A stretch of DNA of 64,000 nucleotides, taken from NCBI GenBank assembly GCA_021234155.1, contig JAJEKV010000005.1, positions 8,178,216 to 8,242,215 of the forward strand. The letters are read 5' to 3'. How positions within the stretch are numbered: the first letter of the stretch is position 1; each line of letters begins with the position of its first letter. Both the position numbers and the translations under genes were made by a program. Of the stretch, positions 11,095-21,809 are shown in pieces. This DNA comes from Isoetes taiwanensis. Its lineage: Eukaryota > Streptophyta > Lycopodiopsida > Isoetales > Isoetaceae. The notes below the pieces were generated by a model. The model worked only from the letters and a program-made list of their open reading frames with translations, did not search any database and had not been told where the DNA came from.

Positions 11095-11743
11095 TTAATG
11101 ATCGTCTCCTCTAGGTGCCGGAGTCGTCATTGTTAGCATTGCCAACATTTGTATCAAAATGGCTGAAGTACATCTGTATTTCGTGGAATTGCTCTGGTGT
11201 AAGATGCTGCATGACAGCTGGTGGTCCAACCTCTTGATGCTCGCTTTTTCGGTGAGTTTGAATGCCTTGATCTGCGAGGGCTCTTCAGACGTTATTGACT
11301 CCTCTAGCACAACACCTTGAATATTACGCCCCTCTGTAGTTTATATGATAAACCACCATGTTGGGTCTTGTCGACGGTAAAGAAAAAAAATCTGGTCAAA
11401 GAAGCCGGACGTGAGATTGATATTGATGGTCTAAATTTTGAAGTTGGATATGTATATGTGTGTACCGCTCACGCTTGTCCGGAAGGACAAGCGCCTCACT
11501 ATCGTGGTACAGCTTTGCTAGAGTTGACAAAAAAAAGCCACTTGTTCTATCATACTTTACTGTAGGCCTGGCCCCCCTTAATTGAAGGTCAAACCAATCG
11601 ACATCAAATATGAAGGTCTTGAAATTGCCACCAACATCCACCTCCATTATAGTCTTTAACTTCCCGTCTGATTGAAACTCCATCGTGAATGATGCCATGA
11701 CTCCGCAGTCACAAGTCTTCCTGTGTATGTCAAGAGAACTCAC
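11095..11743 (-). pseudogene. CACTA element 1: DUF4216-like C-terminal segment
   Basis: The minus-strand frame at 11,743-11,396 contains VDWFDLQLRG, and further on PTVKYDRTSGFFLSTLAKL then DSEALVLPDKRE. This is the (C/D)WFD...F.LASQA.QVFY layout of the DUF4216 domain that ends plant TNP2-type transposase proteins. A continuation at 11,310-11,095 looks like the C-terminal tail. It follows the DUF4218 block in the expected order. Frame changes show that it is decayed. Confidence 0.7.
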
Positions 11744-12010
11744 ACGATAGTGGGTCCCATGCCACCATATCGAGGAGTAAGATATATACTGTCAAAAGCA
11801 CCATTAATGTCAATAGATACAATAACATCAAAAGAAAATACTCGATTTCGACATCAACATAATTTGTTGCAACTACCTTTTTCATGACACCTTGTGCGTA
11901 TGCCCATTCCGTAGCTGTAATATACTCCCCCTTGTAATATGCATCGGTCATAGCCTGTAGTGTCTTTCCATCTTGTTCGGCAAGGGTTCATATCCATCAA
12001 GGTACGGGGC
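11730..12010 (-). pseudogene. CACTA element 1: linker between DUF4218 and DUF4216
   Basis: Short minus-strand frames here (for example YAQGVMKKVVATNYVDVEIEYF) link the DUF4218 and DUF4216 blocks in two different phases. They belong to the same decayed transposase gene and show no separate domain. Confidence 0.45.
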
Positions 12011-12551
12011 TCATCTATTATGTCGTCTCCATTCATGCCTCTTCTCTTCCATTTCTTCCTTTGCGTTCTCATAACGAGCAATCCATTTTGCCATTGGTGC
12101 CGAATTGTAAAGAAGAAATTGATTAACCTTATTGATAATATCAGGCGGAAATGACTTCTGCATACCATTGCCTTCTGCCACTACCCCTATAAACTTCTCG
12201 TCCCCTTCATCACTCCATAAGCGAGGTGCATCTGGATGTACGGCGGAAATATATTCTGTCACATAGAAAAGTGACTCTTTCGCAAGCCATCCCTCTGCCA
12301 TACTACCTTCAGGACGTGCTCTTTGACACACCATATCCTTCAATACCTTCATAAACCTTTCCAAGAAAAACATCCATCTCGCATGTGCAGTTCCCGCGAG
12401 CTCCACTTCCTCAATAAGATGTACCAAAAGATGGGTTTGACTGTCAAGAAAACTCGTAGGAAACTCCTTCTCCAACAAGCAACATGCCTCTGCCATTTTC
12501 ACTTTCATCTCTTCAATTTCGTCTTTCGGTATAGTTTTTTTACACATCCAC
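12011..12551 (-). pseudogene. CACTA element 1: DUF4218 domain exon
   Basis: After an acceptor at about 12,551 the minus strand reads RWMCKKTIPKDEIEEMK, then LEKEFPTSFLDSQTHLLVHL and ARWMFFLERFMKVLKDMV, then RPEGSMAEGW. These are signature blocks of DUF4218, the domain after the DDE core in TNP2 transposases. The matching domain of CACTA element 2 (58,720 onward) is clearly homologous but divergent. Confidence 0.85.
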
Positions 12552-12701
12552 CTATGAGGTCCAAAAAAAAAAAAAACAAAAAGACTTAGCCACAAATAAA
12601 ATAGACGGGGGACCACTAAATCAACATGGGTAACAACCTTATGACCTTTGATAGGGCACTTATTGCCTCCAAGGGTCCCTTGTCTAAAACTCCCCTAAAG
12701 G

Positions 12702-13133
12702 TCAGGGGCATGAAGAACTGCATGATCCAAACACCAAATATAAGTATGGGTTACATTTAATAGTAGTGCATATATGTGGACTCCAATTTTTTACATGCAA
12801 GAACTTATGCCAGTCATGGGACTTTACACCAGTTAGCTCCCCAGCACTTGTGAATGCGGTTCGCAATGATTGCATATAACCAGTTGGTGTTCTAAGGGCC
12901 CTTAAATCATCATAAATAGCTCGATGATCAGCCCTAGCAATAACCCATTTTGCCGGAGGAAGTGGTTGCCCTTCACCTCGGATCCATGCCTCTTTCTTTG
13001 TATTACTTACCTTAAGGTCCATCCTGGCATTTGTTGTGTCTTTTTGACCAAATACATGCTTCCATAAAGAGTTTCCCACATTCTTGAAGATATGATCGGG
13101 TCTAAAAGGTGTTGAATCAATAGGTCGGTCCAA
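12702..13133 (-). pseudogene. CACTA element 1: TNP2 transposase, C-terminal part of Transposase_21
   Basis: It contains HIFKNVGNSLWKHVFG, then LRTPTGYMQSLRTAF and VKSHDWHKFLH, all conserved blocks of the TNP2/Transposase_21 family. It is in line with the exon upstream at 13,246-14,352 but separated by a frame break near 13,140-13,245. Confidence 0.85.
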
Positions 13134-13245
13134 TATGGTAGTCTATAAAAAACAGACTTCCTTTTCATATTGGCAGTAAAGACTTCCTCCTCCGCGGCTT
13201 CCTCGCCACCACTGTATAATTCCTCATCCTCACTGTCTAGGTCGG

Positions 13246-14352
13246 CTACGACTTCCTCAGCTGCAGGTGCCCCCCTGTGGATTTCCCCTTGCGGATTTTC
13301 GCCTCTTCCTTCTTATCCCAACGCTCACCCCATTCTCGTATGGTAATTCTGCTTGGTGGTTCTGTATAGTCTACAGTCTGCTGCTGCTTTCTGAAGGGGT
13401 GCATGAGCGGCAAATACTTCCTAAAACCCTTGTATACTACTTTCTTCAGATGCTTAGAGTGACGGTGCTGCAACTTTTCCCCACATATCATGCAAGGGAA
13501 GTGCCCCGATGTCTTAAACCCTGTAACACTTCGGCAAGCCCGGAAAGTCATGCATAGTCCACAATAGTATACCTCTAAGATTAAAAACGCCATTTTTATG
13601 TGCATCGTGACCTGAATACATGTTCCACAAAGGCAGAACTCATCCACAATTATTCTTAGGTACACATCTAAATTACTTGATTTTTTCTTCCCAGGTATCA
13701 ATAAAGTCATAATAATGTGCCCACTCTTCATCAACAACCATGGGGGTATGTTGTAGTTCATCGTCATCATCGCCATGTAGACCATGCAAATGATTGTGTA
13801 CCATATGGGTTTACGCCATCGGTGGCCAGCCCAAACGCACGCTACGTGGTTCTTTTCCAAAGTCGCCATGTCGCATCGACATGCTTCCAAGTCGCGACTG
13901 CCGCTTCCTCGCATCACATCATCATTAGATGCATGTGTAGCCGTGAAGTCCATTAGGCTAGCCAATGTCTTGCAACGGAACATCAACTTTAACCTATATA
14001 ATATATTAGAATAAATTATAGGCAACATATAAGTACTGAAAATAAGTGAATCTACAACTATTTGTAAGAAGTGGTGATGCATATACCTTGGGATTATTGG
14101 AAAGTGTCGAATAACCTTCTGAGGTACCGTTTTTCCCTTTAGGTCATTCCTGTATCTCGGTTCATTACATACGAGACAATGAGCGGACTTTTCATGCTCG
14201 GCAGGGGGATAGAAGATCATACAATCATTTGGACATGCATGTATGACTTTATAACCAAGGCCGGTTGCTTGAATCATTTTCTTAACTTGAGATCTGTCGG
14301 TAGGCATATTGTTCTTCTCTGGAAGGATCTTCTCGTGCAATAACCTGCACAT
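13246..14352 (-). pseudogene. CACTA element 1: TNP2 transposase, N-terminal and core part
   Basis: Blocks in order on the minus strand: RLLHEKILPEKNNMP; HACPNDCMIFY with a CLVCNEPRY zinc-binding pattern; NYNIPPWL; GHIIMTLLIPG; a CMICGEKL-H cluster; KYLPLMHPFR; and a lysine-rich end. This is the usual order in TNP2-type transposases. Introns and frame damage are visible (for example around 14,000-14,090, where a GTATATGC donor follows IIPR). Non-functional as it stands. Confidence 0.85.
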
Positions 14353-14752
14353 CTAAGAGTGGTAAGATAAAAGATGGAGATGGTGGTAAGATAGAAAGAC
14401 TTGATAAGTATGTCACCTCAATAGAGCAGAGACACTTGCATTGCTCCACTTGAACTTGGTTTGGAGATTGAGAATTAGCAGGTATGCCGACAAACGAGAG
14501 GTTCAAGACGCAGGAAATAACTGCGTTTCTGCTTCGATAACAATAGGGTCATCGTCAATACGACCAATCCTCGAAGGGTATCCCACGTCTTCTACCATGT
14601 CCTCTCCACCACCATCCTCGACATCATCTAAATCAATATCAGGTAATTCTTGAAGAGCGTGCAACATATCGAGCATCGGCTCGTCACGAAAGACTTCGTT
14701 CTCGGGTTCGTCAATAGTTTCATCCTCTTCATATTGATCGTATGCATATCTT
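14345..14752 (-). pseudogene. CACTA element 1: acidic N-terminal exon of the TNP2 protein
   Basis: The minus strand reads an Asp/Glu-rich stretch (YDQYEEDETIDEPE, EPMLDMLHALQELPDIDLDD) followed by a basic/hydrophobic segment ILNLQTKFKWSNASVSALL. That segment matches the LxxLKxxxGWSNxSxSxLL block just before the core domain, with an intron in between (about 14,353-14,440). It is a typical N-terminal layout for a TNP2 transposase. Confidence 0.7.
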
Positions 14753-14760
14753 CATATTGG

Positions 14761-15000
14761 TGCGCGCTGGCTTAAAATTCACGACAATATATTTCCCTTT
14801 GCCTGTAACTTAGAACTAATGGATCGGGATGGAGATCGCTCTAAATGAGTTCATTAAACAGGAGTAACGTATTAAACATCATGTCAAATAATATAATAAG
14901 TATAAAATACATACAACCATCTGCATAGACTCACGAATGACAAAAAACATATTTAAAAAAAAAAATGCTCTTTATTCCCTTTTTTTTTTAGTACAACAAT
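14761..15000. other. Spacer between CACTA transposase and SET-like gene
   Basis: AT-rich, with A- and T-runs at 14,955-14,995. Nothing recognisable. Confidence 0.4.
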
Positions 15001-15001
15001 A

Positions 15002-15562
15002 CTATTGTTCCATCTCAAATGGGAGAGGTCTATCACAGCGATAGTTGATGAATAACTCATCTCCAATGTTTATGCTTTTAATAGCACACACCATGATAAA
15101 TCTGCCTTTTACATATCTTGTAAAAAAATATTCCTCCCCTCCTTGACACTCTAAAAATTCACAATTGCATTGCTCACGGTTGTCAATAGAACTGTTGACG
15201 AACCCTGCAATATTGCCATGAACCCCTGGTCGACCATCAATAAACTTCAACTCCTCATCACAGGCCCCCACAGCTATCGACGCAGCATTGGAATTCATTC
15301 CATAAATCCTCATACGCCAAGCATATTTAGTCAAAGTTTGCCAAGTTTTCCAATCGTACTCGGGACCTGCATATGGCATTAATGGAATGTGGGTTCCTCG
15401 CTCCACTTCTATACGCGTGCCGGAGATAAGGCCGTATCCAGCTTCTGGACAAATGCGGCTTCGCATAATGATGTATCTTCTTCTCCAATAAGCAAATTCT
15501 TGATCCATAGGGATAGGTAAGTCTACTGGCCACAAGCCAAATGTCTTGGCGGTCTCTAACAA
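15002..15562 (-). CDS. SET-domain-like protein, C-terminal part
   Basis: The minus-strand frame has a glycine-rich start (SRICPEAGYGLISG, like the GxGxxA opening of SET domains), then GNIAGFVNSS with a following CNCEF. This corresponds to the GNxxRFINHSCxPNC core. Next come IKSINIGDELFINY, matching IxxGEELxxDY, and a short tail to the stop. SET domains methylate lysines on histones or other proteins. The NHSC-equivalent is NSS, so activity is doubtful. It lies between a CACTA transposase and a possible transposase-associated domain on the same strand, suggesting capture by the element. The upstream part is in other frames. Confidence 0.6.
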   Translation of the reverse strand: MLETAKTFGLWPVDLPIPMDQEFAYWRRRYIIMRSRICPEAGYGLISGTRIEVERGTHIPLMPYAGPEYDWKTWQTLTKYAWRMRIYGMNSNAASIAVGACDEELKFIDGRPGVHGNIAGFVNSSIDNREQCNCEFLECQGGEEYFFTRYVKGRFIMVCAIKSINIGDELFINYRCDRPLPFEMEQ

Positions 15563-15830
15563 AGGGTCGGACTAATCTTTGCAATTCTTCAGGAATTTCA
15601 CGCTCGGGCAGTGAGGCCAAACGTTATTGGAAAATGTGCGACACATGCAATGTTCTCATGATTGTAGCCCTTCGTATTCTTTCACGCAGGGGAACACTCA
15701 ACGTAGAGCGGCACCCATCCACATTATTGATGAATCGGGTTACTGCTTCGGTTTCATATGCCTCTATGGACAACATTAAACCAAAATCCACATCTAGTTT
15801 GGAGGAGACATCAGCATCATCTACCTACAT
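15562..15830 (-). pseudogene. SET-like gene, upstream segment in shifted frames
   Basis: The minus strand reads an open segment from about 15,830 (VDDADVSSKLDVDFGLML, EAYETEAVTRFINNVDG, ERIRRATIMRTLH) to a stop near 15,625. It then continues in a second frame from 15,620 (LPEREIPEELQRLVRPFV) that runs into the SET frame by a one-base shift near 15,560. It looks like the N-terminal region of the same protein. No named domain. Confidence 0.4.
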
Positions 15831-15914
15831 ATTTAGATATCATAAACATCTTGAATATATACTTGAACTAGGAGAGATACTCTTAAAAAAAAAAACAAAA
15901 AAAAAAACAAATAA

Positions 15915-16139
15915 TCATTGTATACCAACCTGATATCCATGACGCGCATCAGATCTGGTGGGTTGTTCAAATGTACCAAATCTTATCAGATGGTCTTCAA
16001 CAACCGTTCTAAGTCGCCGCTTCAGCCCCATACATCTTTTACAATCGCAAACTATTTTGTCCCTCTGCCAATTACAAAAGGTAAGTACTATATACTGCAC
16101 AATAGTTTGAAGGCTGTGATAGATACAATATGGTAGCAT
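15915..16139 (-). pseudogene. Possible transposase-associated (CxCxxC...H) domain
   Basis: It reads DKIVCDCKRCMGLKRRLRTV, then VEDHLIRFGTF and a Gln/Thr/Arg-rich stretch, ending at a GT donor. The CxCxxC spacing followed by HL-x-x-G resembles the Transposase-associated domain at the N-terminus of CACTA proteins. It could also be a plain zinc-binding motif of the SET-like gene. Short and low-certainty. Confidence 0.4.
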
Positions 16140-16192
16140 AAACCCTAAATCCTAAACCCTAAACCCTAAACCCTAAACCCTAAACCCTAAAT
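16140..16192 (+). repeat. Interstitial telomere-type (CCCTAAA)n tract
   Basis: About seven units of the plant telomere repeat, one with a substitution (TCCTAAA), lie inside repeat-rich DNA. It is far too short to be a chromosome end and has TE sequence on both sides. Confidence 0.9.
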
Positions 16193-16199
16193 GGACAGA

Positions 16200-16490
16200 A
16201 TTGGGCCCGGACACCTAGTCCTCTCCACTCAAGGTGAAGCCGATCATGCCCTTTTCTGAGTACGACCCTTATATAAGTTTCAATTGCAATAAAGATTTTG
16301 AAGACGCGCTAGCCCCGATACATAGAGTCCCCTCCACTCAAGGTGAAGTCGACATATGGCCTTGACTACGCGACACCTCAATTTTATAATCTACATTGTA
16401 TCAAAAAGGTATGAAGGTGAGTTTGGGCCTGGCGCACCTGGTCCTCTCCACTCAAGGTGGAGGCGGCCGTGTCCTTGACCAAAACACCTG
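16200..16490. repeat. Second array of the GGTCCTCTCCACTC repeat, three units
   Basis: Units start near 16,204, 16,310 and 16,427. They carry the same CCTCTCCACTCAAGGTG(A/G)AG core as the 2.8-3.4-kb array, so this is a dispersed family. Confidence 0.8.
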
Positions 16491-16696
16491 CATTTTTTTT
16501 TACTACTCGCAGTACACGTCCTCTCCTAGTTTATATATGTCTAGGCTACTAAATACAAGAATCAGTCACTTACATGTGACGGTTCCGCATATCCAGCCTC
16601 CCCTGGCCCCAAGACAACATCAATCTGTCTCCTGGCCATCTCCAGGCATCGATCATGCCGGTGACCATGGCGATCCATGTAGGGCAGCAACAAGTA

Positions 16697-17627
16697 CTAG
16701 TAAAGATGCCCAGCATTGCTGGGCATAGGTGGGAACTTATAACATTGGGAACTTATAAATGATAAGACTGCATTGTGAAATCGCACTACCTAGCGTTGTT
16801 AGGCAAAAAGTTGAAAACATGTAAATAATGAGGTAGCAATGCATGATCATTATGGGGTTTTGAGCCTAATGATATTCAAAACATTTTAAATCAATATTGT
16901 TCAAATGTTTAATATTTAAGCTCAATAGATAGGAGGGGCTTATTTCCACAAAGACATGATACAATAGCACATTTGAAGTTCTAGATATAGACAATGTACG
17001 GTCACAATCTAGAAGTTGTTTGCTTAAAGTGCTTAAAGAGTTTAGAAGTCTCTGAACAAAAAATGTTCTATGACATGCCATTTTTTAAAAAGGCATAAAT
17101 TAGAAGACATACTTAGTCTATGCAATACCATGAAAACCCACACAACATCCCCCCACAACATGGCAATGGGGAGGAGGGATTTAGCGGCTGATTACTGGTT
17201 GATGACCTGCTGAGCAAAATTGGAGCGTCGTTTTCCATTCCAGAGATGGAATGTCGTAATTAAAACTTACCTTCTTCAGGCTCTAAATTAAGTAAGAAAA
17301 ATATAATGATGAGAACATAAACAATGCTTTCAATTTTCATTGGTGTAGAAGGCCTTCAAAGTCTATAAATAACCCCTTGCCCATCAAACTTCTTGATGCC
17401 CCATGCACATATGTTGGGTCCTTTTCATTTTAAATTCTTACATCACATTCATATTCCTACATAACGCTTATGATACTAAATTTGTAAAATATATGAGGGA
17501 ACATGATTGCCAATACTGCATACTATAATTTTGAATTCAATATGTATGGCATTGCTTTCTAAACACCAACACGCATTTGCACTAAAGCTACTTAATATTT
17601 GGATTCAAAATCTGGTCAAAGAAATGC
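16697..17627 (-). mobile_element. Helitron 3' segment, copy A (reverse orientation)
   Basis: CTAG at 16,697-16,700, preceded by A, is the 3' end read on the minus strand. Inside it lies the stem GCCCAGC-ATT-GCTGGGC (16,708-16,724). The 931-bp segment is nearly identical to 19,760-20,688, ending at CAAAGAAATGC in both. A secondary word CCTAGCGTTGTTAGG lies about 70 bp in, as it does at the 10.5-kb Helitron end. Confidence 0.7.
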
Positions 17628-17777
17628 GATTCCCCCTTTTCACATGATAAAAAGGAATTTTATATGGGCGATTGTATCTCTAAAAAATGAAACATTGATC
17701 CTACTAATCTGTCAAATCTTAATTAAAAAATTTAAAATAAAATAGCCCATTTGCGATTAATCGTCCTTAACTTTTAC

Positions 17778-19757
17778 CCTGACGAGAATGTGATGATGAG
17801 ATACGTGATTACCAAAGTGCAAGGTATCTATCGTCAACTGAGGCGGCATGGCGAATACTAAAGTTTCATGTGACAGAAAAGCATCCTGCTGTTAAGTGTC
17901 TTCCACTTCATCGTCAACAAAGAACGAGTAGATCATATAGGAGGCCCAACAGCGCTTCATTGCTTGATCGTTACTTCTTGAGGCCTCCTGCTATAGAATT
18001 TTCGGAGCTAACCTATCTTGAGTACTACGAACAGTACACATTTGTATCCTGTAGAGATGGAATGTATACTGATGGTGATCACCTTGAACTAGCCAGACCG
18101 CAGCTTCCTAGGAACATAGTTCGCAAGAGAAGTAGGGGAAGCCTTATTTGCAGAATAAGGTTGGTCATGCCACGTGAGGGGGAGCTATTCTATTTGCGAC
18201 AGTTGCTGCTGCATACTCCAGCCAGATGTTGGAAAGACTTAAGGAATTATAATGGAACTACCTATGATACCTATCAAGAAGTCATAACTGTTATGGGTTT
18301 GTTGCAAGATAGATCAGAGCCAGTTGTGACAATGCAAGAGGCAGTGTTGGCATTGCAAACGCCGTCGCAGTTGCGTTTCCTTTTTGCACTCCTTATCCTT
18401 GATGGTGCTCCGGCAAGTGAGTTGTGGTCGAATTTTCATGATGAGCTGATAAGGGACTTCCATGATGTTTCAGAGGCAGGTACTTTGCTTGCAGAGCAGC
18501 AGGCTCTTTTGTGCATTGAAAATGTGCTTGCGCAACATGGCTCTAGTGTTGCTGGCTTTGGGCTGCCTGAGATCCACATTCAGTCACAGTTAGTGCTGCA
18601 AGAGCTGTCAAAATTTCCTCACCATACATCTTACATAGAAGAGTCAAGAAAGATGCGTGATAAGATGAACACGAATCAAGGACGAATATATGATTATGTT
18701 GAGAAGATGGTGCATGGGTCAGGGATAAGAAGACCTGTGTTTATTGATGGGAAAGCTGGTACAGGTAAGACTTTTCTACTCAATGCTATATGTTTGTTAA
18801 TCAGAGGCTCCCAATTGTTTTGCCCTGTGCAACAACTGCATTAGCTGGGCTGTTATACCCAGGAGGGAAAATCATGCGACCGTGAATCGAAAAATAGTGT
18901 TGCCGCGTGCACTCGACTATTGAGGCTACGCCCGAGAAAGCGAAGCTTGTTGATTGAATGCCATTTAATCATTTGGGATGAATTTGCGATGGCAAATGAA
19001 GTCACGATTGAATCGGCCGAGTGTGGTTCTACAGAATTGTGTAGAAATGATGCTCCATTTGGAGGGAATGTTTTGTGGTCTGCAGCGACTTTTAGCGTGA
19101 TAGCCCATAGTACCAGTCGCGTGGAGAAGTGCAACAATAGCTGCTTCTATTAAATCATCTGAGATTTGGAGAGCATTCATTATTCACAAGTTAGATGAAT
19201 CGGTTAGAAATGCTGTGGACCCAGAGTTAATAACATTAGTATCGTCCATAGGTGAGAATTGGCAGTCAGATGTTGTGACATTGATTTGTTTTGCACAACA
19301 ACATCTATGGAAGAGGCACGGGAATCCTTATACCCGGCAGATATTGTTTGTAGACCAACCTTGTGTGAAAGAAAAGCATTTTTATCTCCATTAAATGTGC
19401 ATGTGGATGAGTTTTACAGATCTATTCTTGATCGTATGCCAGGTCTGGAAAAGAGATATTATTCTCAGGATTCCATAACTGAAAATGACCAGGTAATTCA
19501 CACAAGCGCTCTTGCTGAAAATGAGTTTATTCATAGCTATGGTCACCCGACTTTGCCAAAACACACGCTTTGTCTTAAAGTAGGAGCTGTGTGTCAAATT
19601 ATGAGATTGTAGGATGCGAGTAAGGGACTTGTGAAGAACGCTAGAGTTGTCATACACGAAATGCACAACAGATTTGTGACTGTCCGGCTTCTTCAGAAAA
19701 CATACATGCGATTTGTCGGGCAGATTTCTTTCACCAGCCAGCACGATGCCCTTTTAC
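17778..19757 (+). pseudogene. Helitron Pif1-type DNA helicase, 5'-truncated and frameshifted
   Basis: From about 17,778 the plus strand reads YLSSTEAAWRILKF, the start of the helicase half of Helitron Rep/Hel proteins. This is followed by an open stretch to 18,844 with Walker A (GKAGTGKTFLLNAI). After a frame break comes Walker B (LIIWDEFAMAN, near 18,965). Later broken frames give HVDEFYRSILDRMPG, LCLKVGAVCQIMRL, ASKGLVKNARVV and NRFVTVRLL, the conserved C-terminal blocks. The Rep nuclease half is missing. The ORF ends where Helitron segment B starts at 19,760, so B interrupts it. Confidence 0.85.
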
Positions 19758-19759
19758 AA

Positions 19760-20688
19760 CTAGTAAAGATGCCCAGCGTTGCTGGGCATAGGTGGGAACT
19801 TATAACATTGGGAACTTATAAATGATAAGACTGCATTGTGAAATCGCACTACCTAGCGTTGTTAGGCAAAAAGTTGAAAACATGTAAATAATGAGGTAGC
19901 AATGCATGATCATTATGGGGTTTTGAGCCTAATGATATTCAAAACATTTTAAATCAATATTGTTCAAATGTTTAATATTTAAGCTCAATAGATAGGAGGG
20001 GCTTATTTCCACAAAGACATGATACAATAGCACATTTGAAGTTCTAGATATAGACAATGTACGGTCACAATCTAGAAGTTGTTTGCTTAAAGTGCTTAAA
20101 GAGTTTAGAAGTCTCTGAACAAAAAATGTTCTATGACATGCCATTTTTTAAAAAGGCATAAATTAGAAGACATACTTAGTCTATGCAATACCATGAAAAC
20201 CCACACAACATCCCCCCACAACATGGCAATGGGGAGGAGGGATTTAGCGGTGATCATCGGTTGATGACCCTTGAGCAAAATTGAGCTGTCGTTTTCCATT
20301 CCGTAGATGGAATGTCGTAATTAAAACTTACCTTCTTCGTGCTCTAAATTAAGTAAGAAAAATATAATGATGAGAACATAAACAATGCTTTCAATTATCA
20401 TTGGTGTAGAAGGCCTTCAAAGTCTATAAATAACCCCTTGCCCATCAAACTTCTTGATGCCCCATGCACATATGTTGGGTCCTTTTCATTTTAAATTCTT
20501 ACATCACATTCATATTCCTACATAACGCTTATGATACTAAATTTGTAAAATATATGAGGGAACATGATTGCCAATACTGCATACTATAATTTTGAATTCA
20601 ATATGTATGGCATTGCTTTCTAAACACCAACACGCATTTGCACTAAAGCTACTTAATATTTGGATTCAAAATCTGGTCAAAGAAATGC
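19760..20688 (-). mobile_element. Helitron 3' segment, copy B (reverse orientation)
   Basis: CTAG at 19,760-19,763, preceded by A, and the stem GCCCAGC-GTT-GCTGGGC (19,771-19,787) mark the end. The body is nearly identical to copy A. Differences cluster around 20,250-20,345 as small indels and substitutions. It cuts the helicase frame. Confidence 0.7.
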
Positions 20689-21809
20689 CAGCTCCAGGAA
20701 GAATTAGCAGGTTGTCTCTGTTTTTATGGGTAGCCATTCATTCAACAGTCTGGATAGTCCCAGCCATTCAACCGTCTGGATAGTCCCTTCTGCAGCACTG
20801 CCAATGCCTGGGATTGATTAATTTATGAATATACAATAGAATTTCATGTGCAGAATGTACACAAACAATGCATCAATGTTGCTATATTTCCATGTTTCCA
20901 TGTTCCCAGATCCTCCCATTTAGCCTTCCAAAATCACAATCCATTTAGCTATGATATATTACATTAGTTATTGATTTCAGTTCCAAGTTTCCAAATTTTC
21001 CAGTGCCCTCACTAATTTGCGCAATCAATCCGCATACTCCGCTGCTTCAGCTAGCTATCTTACAGATAGATCTATCTATGGTGGCATTATGAATACAATA
21101 TGAACCATTAACATGGTATTGCCTCCAAGCCCTGCATTATGTAATAACAAAATGGACTGAAATGAGAGCATACATCATGTGGGAGAGGACACGAACCAAA
21201 AAAAGCAACCTTTGTATACCTGCATTGGAGGAGGCCCACTTCAAATATAAGAAAGATAAAAATCTTATTTTACACAAATGTAACACCGGACTTTATATGC
21301 CTCAAGAATATAATTTGATAAAAGAAAAATCTTTTTTACCTCGCACTTAAATAAACGATCAGAAGCTGCTGTAGCAAAAGCCGAGACATGGTATTCTTTT
21401 GCTGTTGACTAATTCTCGCAGAAAAAAGCCATGCAAACACAAATAAATTTAGAGATCAAGTGTTTGAGAATAACTCCTGGTGTTCTGGTATTTAGGTTCA
21501 TACCTTGACGTCCTTAACATATGATTGTCAAAGGTTTTTGGCCATAGCCGGGATCGAAAATAAGGTACCTTTGCTGAATCCTAGAAGTTTCAAGAATGTC
21601 ATTCCACAGCAGAATGATGCAGATGGTTATTGCAAAAGCAAAGCATTCTTACCATCTTGCATTGGTAGCTTCAATGGCATCTGCAAGATCAGCAGATATG
21701 CACCGCCATTTCTGGCAATCATCACATAACACCCAACCTACCCCACTTGTATTCCCTCCCACAAAGAATATCCTCTTTGTCGACCTTATTTTGCACAACA
21801 TTTCCACCT
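20689..21809. other. Non-coding stretch with a 24-bp direct duplication
   Basis: No gene recognised. CCATTCAAC(A/C)GTCTGGATAG is tandemly duplicated near 20,733-20,783. The rest is AT-rich. Confidence 0.5.

Noticed and set aside
16140-16192. Telomere end
   Set aside because: Only about seven CCCTAAA units, with TE sequence continuing on both sides; it is an interstitial tract.
16697-20688. The two 0.93-kb direct repeats as LTRs of a retrotransposon
   Set aside because: They have no TG...CA ends, no primer site or PPT, and the interior is a Helitron helicase. The outer borders are Helitron hairpin-CTAG ends.
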